This document shows positions 55,903 through 64,000 of a DNA stretch of 64,000 bases, one piece after another. The translations under genes and the position numbers were made by a program. The number at the start of each line of letters is the position of its first letter. Within the stretch, counting starts at the first letter, position 1. The stretch spans positions 117,565,593 through 117,629,592 of the forward strand of contig OX638130.1 in NCBI GenBank assembly GCA_951804985.1, written 5' to 3'. The notes beneath the pieces were generated by a model, which saw nothing but the letters and a program-made list of their open reading frames with translations, was not told where the DNA came from and did no database searches. This stretch comes from Dryomyza anilis. Its lineage: Eukaryota; Arthropoda; Insecta; Diptera; Dryomyzidae.

Positions 55903-56048
55903 GGACCCTATTCTCGTTTGATGAGAAATACAAAATAAAAATAAGACAAAAACTATTTTGATATTCTGTTAATAAAATAAAAAAATAGTTTTTTTTATCT
56001 CATTTTCATTATCATTTTATATTTCTCATCAAACGAGAATAGGGCCCC
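55903..56048. mobile_element. Palindromic MITE with CCTATTCTCGTTTGATGAGA ends, copy 1
   Basis: CCCTATTCTCGTTTGATGAG and CTCATCAAACGAGAATAGGG are exact inverted repeats; arms extend to about 60 bp and meet near the middle. 146 bp in total, no coding capacity. Confidence 0.85.
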
Positions 56049-56235
56049 AAAGTTATTGAGACAACTTTGCGTGTTCAGAAAAGATTTTTTTGTTTGAAAG
56101 GGCTCAAATGTGATAAAGCAGTTTCAGAAGAATGTAAATATACATCGAATGATATAATGTTTGGGGAAGGTTTAGATCAGGTAGCTTGATCAGGATAGAA
56201 ATTTTGAATAACATCACATATTGAATCAGGCACTG

Positions 56236-56399
56236 GGGTCCTATTCACGTTTGATGAGAAATATAAAATCAGAAATATAAAATGAGAAGGAAAATGAGAT
56301 AAAAACTATTTTCATATTCTGTGAATAATATAAAACAATAGTTTTTTTTCTAATTTTCATTCTCATTTTATATTTCTCATCAAACGAGGATAGGCACCC
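56236..56399. mobile_element. Palindromic MITE, copy 2, with a paralogous empty site
   Basis: Begins GGGTCCTATTCACGTTTGAT and ends ATCAAACGAGGATAGGCACCC. It splits a repeat that is intact at 51481-51490 (GGCACTGATGTG), leaving TG on both sides, which indicates a 2-bp target duplication. Confidence 0.85.
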
Positions 56400-57546
56400 T
56401 GATGTTGAAACCTGATCATTACCTTGTTTGAATTAAAATTAGATTTAGATTATATTAAAATTAAAATTGGACAGCTTTAACGGATTGAAATGAAATACGT
56501 TAATTTCGTATTGGCAAATCGGATTCTAGAAATAAAAAAAATAAAAAAATCGATCCAGTTGAAACTTTAATTTCTTAATATTGGTGAACATTTACAATAT
56601 AAGCTTTATCATTTAATTTAATAACAAATTTTATATAACATATAATTATGAATATTTCTTTAAATTAAGAAAATCTTTATTTTGCAATAAAAAACATAAA
56701 ATGGATTTTTAATAAAAATACCATAAATAACACTATATAAGTTAAAATAACATAAAAATATAAATTTAGCTCATTTATATTCCATTATACATCAATAAAT
56801 AAACGTTTCTCTAACTCCAAAATATGTGCTATAAACTTTATAGTCTTGCCTTATTAAAGTTGTTCCCTTTATAGCTGCTGCGATTGTTAAAAATTACAAA
56901 AATTAAATAATATTTTCATACGAATTGATTTAATGCCATTCTTGTCAGAATATTTATGTTACCCCTGGGTCAGTTAACCGATTTATTATATTTCACATGT
57001 CAAAATAATACAAACTAAGAAAATCAATAAAATATTTGATGTAGTTGAATTTGCCTTTTACGGAAACCACACGACAATGCGAACGAATTTGAGCATTTTT
57101 TCAGAATTTAAATTTAAATTTTTATATGTAATTCGCATTAGATCATTCGATCAGAGATTCAACGCACATAATTTGATGCCGTATTGGTTGATATTGAACT
57201 AAATTGTGAAATTACCTTTTATTGCGACGCACAATAAAGGACATTATATTTTCGATTGTATACGAAAAAATATAAATACTAGATTATTTTGGAGTTTCAA
57301 ATATATTATTTAACTGACACCTATCGAATGTATTTTTATGTGATTTTTTGTACTAACATTTTTTATTTAAATTATTAGGACTTTTAGAAGTTAAAAATGA
57401 TTTTTTAGATTGTACGGATTTTCTTTGCAAATAGTCTACAAATTATTTTAAACATCATTTAGTTTAAAAAGTTTATTTTTTTTTATTAACAATATTAAAA
57501 TGGAAAATATCACGATTTAACTAATTTAAGTTTTTAATATTTTTAG
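56400..57546. other. Intronic AT-rich DNA upstream of the 57547 exon
   Basis: Nothing recognised except the acceptor region (TTAACTAATTTAAGTTTTTA, ATATTTTTAG) just before 57547. Confidence 0.35.
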
Positions 57547-57603
57547 ATGGAACTCGACTACGATATAAAAACTATACGAAACGAAGACTTGCTGAAGAAA
57601 ATG
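57547..57603 (+). CDS. First coding exon of an unidentified gene (19 codons, partial gene)
   Basis: ATG follows immediately after a pyrimidine-rich TTTTTAG acceptor with a CTAAT branch-like motif. 19 codons (MELDYDIKTIRNEDLLKKM) end at a consensus GTAAGT donor in phase 0. Codon choice is less AT-biased than the neighbourhood. It fits downstream of the exon at 53624-54128. The remaining exons are beyond 64000 or missed; I do not recognise the protein. The short charged sequence looks like the start of an intracellular protein (no signal peptide). Confidence 0.55.
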
Positions 57604-57834
57604 GTAAGTTTTAAAACTTTCAAAATGTTTTTTTAATATGTCTAAAACGACAACAAAATATATTATTAATTGTAGTTGAAATTTAAATATTTAGTGAAAA
57701 TTGTTTTGTTTAGTGAAATTAAATGCATTTTTTTAGTGCACAAAAAAAAATATCGTATACTGTAAACACTTTCTCAAACAAACACAAAATTGTTTGCAAG
57801 CTCATTTGTAGGAAATAATCACAAATGATTAGTA

Positions 57835-58045
57835 GTGTTTCCCACAAAACATGAAAAGTGTTACCGACAAATACGAAAAGTGCTTCCCACAAATATTTGA
57901 AGTGTTTCCCACAAACACGAAAAGTATTTACCACAAACACGAAAAGTGTTTCTCACAAATATTCGAAGTGTTTCCCACAAATATTTCAAAATTTGGTAGT
58001 ATTAGCCCAACAATACTTGAAGTGTTTCCGGCAAATATTTGTAGT
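57835..58045. repeat. GTGTTTCCCACAAA minisatellite
   Basis: About eight imperfect 27-30-bp units of GAAGTGTTTCCCACAAATAT / GAAAAGTGTTTACCACAAACAC. Reading frames on both strands (57719-58163) simply follow the repeat. Confidence 0.8.
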
Positions 58046-59559
58046 GTTCGGGTTTTCGTCAGTTAATTTGTACAGAATTGCGGCAGTGTTTCTGCAGTCA
58101 TCTGTTTTGGATGTCTTTGCAAAATGGTATAACAATAATTTTTACATTTTTTTCATCAAGTAATATTGTTTTTTATTCATAAAATTTATTGTAAAGTTTT
58201 GAATTTCCGTTGGATATATTTCGCCGGCATATATAACAAATATATGGTGGCGCATAGTTTTGTACGTCTAACACCGAAAAGAAAATTACATTATTGTTTT
58301 TGATTCGACTATTAAAAATAAAAGGAGAGAAAAATAATTAAAACTTAAAAATCTGAAAAACTGAAAAACCTATTTAAAAAAAACCATTTTCGGAATTAGC
58401 TCAAGTATCAAATAAAGCCGCAATCAGGCTTTGGACTTTTATAAAAAAAACGACATGTTTTTAACCAAGAAACTTGCTTTGCACAAACTGGAATTGGAAT
58501 CATTTTAATTTTTTTTTTTTAGTAAGTAATTTTTTTTTGTATTAGAGACATTCCACACCAAAACTACCAGAGTTCAACACTCACCTTCTCCATAGATACA
58601 GTGGTCCAAAGTTTCAAAAGATGAATCAATATCACTTTTTGTGGAAAAAACTCTTGACCGTAGAATGCAGCAAACCTCGCTTTAAGGAAATAAAACCAAC
58701 TTCGCCATAAGTCCTAAATCTGAACATCTAATCAATGGTCACTGTCATTGTAATTTAAATTAATTGTTCATAAAAAGGAAACATTTTCCAATTTATTCAA
58801 ATATCAAATTTATATAAGGAATTTTAAAAAAACAAACTTTTTCAATAGTTTTAGTATTGTTTGTATCGAAAAATCTAAAAAAATTGGTTACCAGTGCCTT
58901 GAAGTTTTTTCGAACAAACTTGGATAACAAAAATCCAATCTTGTTGCTAATTTTTTAAATTTTGTAATTTTCGTAGAGTAAAATTTTATGTTAGGATAAT
59001 TTAAACATTTTCCACATCGATATCGCAATGCTTTTCAAATAAATATCGATATATTTTAACTATTTGATGCAATATTAATCCAGAATCGTTTTTATTATCG
59101 TTTCGAAAAAAAAACTGCGATATGTCGCTTTGAACTATTTTTGCAGTTTTAGTACTATTTGGCCTTTGATATTGGTACAAGATTTAATTCGATATCGTAT
59201 AATTTTGGATGATTGTCAGGTGTCTGTTTTATAAAATTTTCTCTAGTGTTTGAAATATGGGTACTCCACTGTAAATACCTCAGACAAAATATTTGGCAGG
59301 ATCAAAGAAATTCGGTCATTTTTTCTATTATTTCAAACAGACAAAAATCGTACCATTTTTTACAAAAAAAATCGACTGCGGCGCTTTTAACGAAGATAAA
59401 TGGAGAATTTGATAATCTTAACATTGTATTTTTTAACAAATGTAAAAAACGAGCGATTTTTTTTCTTATGGTACACAAATGCGGCCCGCCTCATCACTTA
59501 AATTGCCAATGCGGCCCGTGATGCCAACTGAGTTTGACATGCCTGCTATAGATGATAAT
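58046..59559. other. Intronic or intergenic AT-rich DNA
   Basis: ATATCG-type phrases at 59010-59200 resemble 54760-55060, probably an old dispersed repeat. The plus-strand frame at 59213-59521 has no support. Confidence 0.35.
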
Positions 59560-60470
59560 AATTTTTTTAGTGAAAATTTTATTTTTTAGTGAAAATTTTA
59601 TTTTTAGTGAAATTTTTTTTTTTTTTTTTAGTAAAAATTTAATTTCGAGTAAAAATTTAATTTTTATGAAATTTTTAATTTTTAGTTAAAAATAGAATTT
59701 TTAAGTAAAAATTAAATTTTTTAGAGAAAAATTAAATTTTTTAGAGAAAAATTGAATTTTTAATGAAGAATTGAATTTTTAGTGAAAAATTGAATTTTTA
59801 GTGAACATTTTATATATTAGTAAAAAATTTAACTTTTAGTGAAAATTTGAATTTTTTGTGAAAAATTGGAATATTTGTGAAAAATTTGAATTTTTGTGAA
59901 AAATTTGAATTTTTGTAAAAAATTGAATTTTGTGTGAAAAATTTAACTTTTGTGAAAAATTGAATTTTTGTGAAAAATTGAATTTTTGTGAAAAATTGAA
60001 TTTTTGTGAAAAATTGAATTTTTGTGAAAATAGAATTTTTAAGTAAAAATTAAATTTTTTAGTGAAAAATGGAATTATTAATAAAAAATTCAATTTTTAG
60101 TGAAAATTTGAATTTTGAGTAAAAATTGAATATTTTATGTTTTTTTAGTGAAAAAATTAATTTTTAGTGAAAAAATTATTTTGAGTAAAAATTTATTTGA
60201 GTAAAAATTTAATTTTTAGTGAAAATTTGAATCTTTAGTGATAAATTTAATTTGTAGTGGTAATTTGATTTTTTAAAGGAAAATTGCATTTTTAGTGATA
60301 AAATTGCATTTTTTAGTAAGAATTTGAATTTTTAATGAAATATTTAATTTTTAGTGTAAAATTCATTTTTTAGTGGACATTAAATTTTTAGCGAATAATT
60401 GAATTTTAGTAAATAAATATTTGAATTTGTAGTGAAAAATTGAATTTCAAGTAAAAAATTTGAATTATGA
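59560..60470. repeat. TTTTTAGTGAAAAATTGAA minisatellite, ~0.9 kb
   Basis: About 45-50 imperfect 17-20-bp units of GAATTTTTAGTGAAAAATT, with a more uniform core (TTTTTGTGAAAAATTGAA) at 59940-60020. The FSQKFN-repeat frame on the minus strand at 59836-60093 is an artefact of this array. Confidence 0.9.
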
Positions 60471-60679
60471 AATCTATGTTTTTCGAAATTTTATCATATT
60501 CTACAAATTGTTACAACTAAAAAATGAAATAGATAAAATAATATATTAATCACCTAAAATATAAAATGTAAAAAATGACCTGCATATTAAATGCCATAAA
60601 AATCACAAAAACAACTTCTTGCGTCGTTTACCAAATTTTGAAAAATATTAACGATCAATCGAACTCGACTTAAATGAAT

Positions 60680-61640
60680 TCAACGCACAGCACCGCAGCA
60701 CGATGACTCATATTCGAACCATAAATAATGTGGCCAGTAAGCAATATAAATGTTGCAGACGAAGCACGAACCGAGCAACAAGCAGCAGCATTGGTGAATT
60801 TCGTAGATTGTATGACTGGCAGACAGACAGACACGCACGCACGCACGATCCATTTGCTGCACTTGGCGATGGCGACGCGACGTTCGTCGATAGACGCGTG
60901 ACGTCATGTTAAATATTAACACTGCTGATTGGCCAGCTGGCAATAACCGTCAACTGTTTTTGGACATATTGGCCAAGTGGTTGACGTGAACAAGCGACGG
61001 CTGCTCGCACATCGTCGTGATGAGCAGCTCAGCGATGATGCAAAATCTCGCACAGAGTTTAACTGAGATGTGTGGGTTGCATTCAAATTATTTGCCAGAC
61101 ATTAAATAACAATTTAATTTATGAATCTATATAATAGATATATCTACGATGAGTGCAGAAAACAAATCATAGAGTAATAATGTCTGCGATTGATGTTGTG
61201 ACGTCATTTTTACAGCTAAATATCAATGAGTCGTGCTTACGAGCAACAATAAATATACAGCGTACCGATTTCAATGTTAAGCACACTGATTGATGGAGAC
61301 CCCTGATTGTTGAAGACCCCTGCGCACGCGTTGTAGAAAGAGGGAGAGTGAAAGATCGCGTGAGTGAGGGAATAAGTAAATGACTAGTTAACTCTTTCAC
61401 CCTGAGCGCTTAATAGAAATACGATACCCTACTGACAGCTTCCATAAAATAAATAAATAAATCTTTATGATTTTTCCAGTGTGAATTTACTGCACTTTTA
61501 TTAATTTTATATTTCCTTAGGCGACAAAATGTCGTACAGACGGACGAACGGACACACGGTTTGGCTACGTCTTCCCACATAGCCTCAGGCAACATGCGGT
61601 CGTCGAAGCCGGCCTTTTCAATTAAGCATTCAGTGCTCAT
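60680..61640. promoter_or_regulatory. GC-richer island with two CRE palindromes (possible promoter or enhancer)
   Basis: Composition rises sharply relative to both sides. TGACGTCA occurs perfectly at 60899-60906 and 61199-61206, exactly 300 bp apart, with TTGACGTG at about 60981. There is also GAGAGTGAAAG near 61343. TGACGTCA is the consensus CREB/ATF site. Short frames (60703-60912 plus; 61410-61640 minus, starting MSTECLIEKAGFDDRML) are open, but I cannot show they are coding. Confidence 0.4.
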
Positions 61641-62432
61641 TGAATTTTAATTTATTTTTTTTATTTTAAGTTTTATTATTATTTTTTTTTTTGTTATTTA
61701 CAATTACCAGTACTTTGCATGTTATTGCGGTCTTATGCGGTTCAGCCGCCGCCGCATACGTCGATATTTATTGAACGATATTACGTGATTGTTTTTCGTA
61801 ATTAAACGCAATACTTACGCTGAATATTTAAATTAAAACAATTGTTAAAAATTTTGTGTTGACACTATTTCTAATGGCTCATTGAAGAACTTAAGGGTTT
61901 CGTGCCGCCGCTATACGTGTCGTTTGAACCCTTTGGACTTCCGTTGCCCAGTTACCCAGTTGTCGGTTAATGACTTTTGAGTTGTTTATAGTTTTTATTT
62001 TGAATTTAAACGCGAACAAACTGAATCGTAATTCTAATAGGTTATACAAATATTAGAGCAAATAATTTAATTATTTTATTTTAATAGAAACTAAATTATG
62101 TAAATAAAATTAAAATTATATGTTGTCGCTTAATATTAAATTTTTGGATAAATTTAAATTTTAAAAATTTCACTTAAAATTAAATTTTAAAATAAAAAAA
62201 AAATCACTCGAAATTGAAATGTTAACAGAAATGATTTTTTTATTAGGAATTAACTTTAACAAAAAAAAAAAATAATAATTTGTTCAACTAAAAAAATTTA
62301 AAAATTTCAATAAGAATTAACATTTTTACAAAAATAGAAATTTCTCTTTAAATTTTATAAAATAATAAAAATTTTAATTTTTACAAAATTAATAAATAAA
62401 ATTTACTTACATATAAATATATCATAAAAATT
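61641..62432. other. AT-rich DNA, nothing identified
   Basis: No feature seen. Confidence 0.35.
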
Positions 62433-62530
62433 AGGGGTGTGCGGATAATCAATTAATCAAAATCTTGATTAATCAAAATCTTGATTAATCAAAATCCAGA
62501 TTTATTTATTAATCGATTAATTACACTACA
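62433..62530. repeat. ATTAATCAA repeat with GGGGTGTGCGG lead
   Basis: TTAGGGGTGTGCGGATAATC followed by repeats of AATCTTGATTAATCAA; related to 6014-6430. Confidence 0.5.
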
Positions 62531-63643
62531 TAACAGCCCTTCTGCGCAGCATTCAAGACTATTTTTGTATTATGTAATAATGTTTCTTTGGATAGGTTTA
62601 CAAAATATGGGCCAATAACTTTTGAACAAAGCTTTCAAAAATGGAGTATATTTATTTTTTAAATATCTCACGTTCCAAATAACTGACATGATCAATAACT
62701 ATATCAAATGAAAGCTATTTAAACATCCAATAAACATTTCTCACAACATTTTTAAATTCATTTTTAGTTTAAGAGAACTCGATAGAAGAACTTGAAAAAA
62801 GTTTTTTTTCAACAAAAATTCTATATAAAAAATTCATTTAAAAAATTGGAAAAAATCGAGAAAGTAAGACAGTTTCTAATATTTCAAAATAAGTCTACAC
62901 TCTTTCGAAGAATATGAGCTATCAATGACAAAAATGTATGGGTAACATTTGCGGATAAAATAAATTATGTGAAAGCATTATAATTGATTACTATATAAAT
63001 CACGCCAATTTTTTGAGCACGTATTGATAGATGATTGTTTGTAACTAATTTTAAATTTTATAACTTTATCTTGAGTACTTTGTGAGATATGGAATCCTAA
63101 AAAGTAAACCCATCCATATCTTGTATGGGATGTAGTTGAGTTGTTGACTAATTTGACTCATTTTCGAACTTCAAATTACTTGTATACTAAAATATATTTA
63201 AATTAATTTTTTTTAATTTGGTATATCACAGTTCGTGAATCATCTCGCTTTTTAGTTTTATCCCAATTTTTTAAATGCATCTTTGATTTAAATTTTTTGT
63301 CGATAAAAATTACATTTTTCGAGTTCTATCACTTTCTCTCAAACCAGTAAACCAATTTCAAAATGTTATGAGAAATGTTTATTGGATTTCTTATTTAGTA
63401 TTAAATTTAATCAAACCCGTTATATTTGCAAATATATGTGACCACCTTTTTAAAAGCTAGGTTCAAAAATATTTGGCCGATACCTCGTAAACCTATCCAT
63501 AGACATTTTTTTTTAATATATTCGAATTCTGCAGGTCAGTCCCAATGATACAAAAATAGTGCCATTTACTGCGTTTTTTTATCATTTTGCTGTATAGTGT
63601 TATCAGTTAATCGAACAACAATTATACGAACTTTTCCCAACTA
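62531..63643. other. AT-rich DNA, nothing identified
   Basis: Loose inverted similarity between about 62590-62780 (GATAGGTTTACAAAATATGG, AACATTTCTCACAACATTTT) and about 63360-63510 (AAAATGTTATGAGAAATGTT, ACCTCGTAAACCTATCC) suggests a decayed inverted-repeat element. No gene. Confidence 0.35.
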
Positions 63644-63869
63644 CACCCAGGAAAAAATTACCTCAAATCCCATTAAAATTGGTCAATAGGACAATTATTG
63701 ATTTAATGGTATTGAAAAAATAAATGTTTTCATATAAACTCAATGACAATGTCACGGTATTTTCTAATATTTAATTAAATTTTCTAATATCGATTAAAAT
63801 AATAATTTATCCTATTGACTATTTTTAATAGCAAAAAACTATTATTTATATAGTATTTTTTTCTGGGTG
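63644..63869. mobile_element. MITE with CACCCAG ends and AACTA target duplication
   Basis: Left CACCCAGGAAAAAATTAC, right TATTTTTTTCTGGGTG (inverted). AACTA lies directly outside both ends (63639-63643, 63870-63874). 226 bp, no coding capacity. Confidence 0.75.
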
Positions 63870-64000
63870 AACTAGCGGTACTAATATTTGTAAAAGCACG
63901 GTTCATCTGGCGGCTGTTTTTAAAAATATCTGGCGGCTAACCAGTTAAAAATTATAATTTAAGCCCGACCTAAAAATTTCAAACTGCTCGGTTGTTGTCT

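Noticed and set aside
59836..60093. Minus-strand frame with FSQKFN repeats
   Set aside because: Direct product of the TTTTTGTGAAAAATTGAA minisatellite.
61410..61640. Minus-strand frame starting MSTECLIEKAGFDDRML as a gene
   Set aside because: The start looks coding-like, but the second half becomes AT-rich, no domain is recognised and no splice evidence is clear; left as part of the GC-richer island.

Overview
This is an AT-rich window from the nuclear genome of a higher fly (Diptera: Brachycera). The three recognisable proteins look like fly orthologues. Introns carry GT-AG borders, core promoters are of insect type, and the DNA between exons is packed with short inverted-repeat transposons, tRNA-derived SINEs, satellites and minisatellites. 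I cannot name the species. No bacterial, phage, CRISPR or operon structure is present.

Left third (1-7385): no gene. It is a mosaic of foldback and MITE-type repeats: a large inverted repeat with a MITE nested in one arm, a foldback element whose arms are built of TGTCGAAA subrepeats, and a nearly perfect 0.9-kb palindrome.

7386-32353, minus strand: a 25-kb gene for the fly BCR/ABR protein (RhoGAP1A-like). I assembled 13 coding exons with consistent phases giving 1415 codons: N-terminal oligomerisation coiled coil, long low-complexity linker, DH (RhoGEF), PH, C2 and RhoGAP. Its introns hold a complete two-exon collagen-like secreted-protein gene on the opposite strand (12512-13382), two SINEs, a ~357-bp tandem array, a ~174-bp tandem array and several transposon families.

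36527-37774, minus strand: RpL7A, four exons, 271 codons, with a pyrimidine-rich (TOP) start region and a close poly(A) signal. 39865-40251, minus strand: a possible small two-exon gene of unknown function. 41895-48629, plus strand: deltex (dx), five coding exons, 692 codons, with two WWE domains, a proline-rich stretch, RING-H2 and the Deltex C-terminal domain. Overlapping TATCGATA (DRE) sites lie upstream. Its 4.4-kb last intron contains a hAT-type MITE, a second MITE nested in another repeat, and a long AT-rich degenerate repeat.

49300-64000: mostly repeats (a hAT MITE with a perfect 8-bp target duplication, a decayed non-LTR retrotransposon, a full tRNA-derived SINE, two copies of a palindromic MITE). 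It also holds the 5' part of an unidentified plus-strand gene: an Inr+DPE promoter at 53624, a non-coding first exon to 54128 and a 19-codon first coding exon at 57547-57603. The rest of that gene lies beyond the window. A GC-richer island at 60680-61640 has two perfect TGACGTCA sites 300 bp apart.

The identified genes belong to conserved cell functions: Rho-family GTPase control (BCR), ribosome (RpL7A) and Notch signalling/ubiquitin ligation (dx). From memory, RpL7A and dx are also neighbours on the Drosophila melanogaster X chromosome, which would fit an ancestral X (Muller A) segment. I found no convincing new multi-gene system. The most interesting unexplained items are the nested collagen-like gene, the hairpin-forming repeats, the 21-nt microexon and the tandem arrays.
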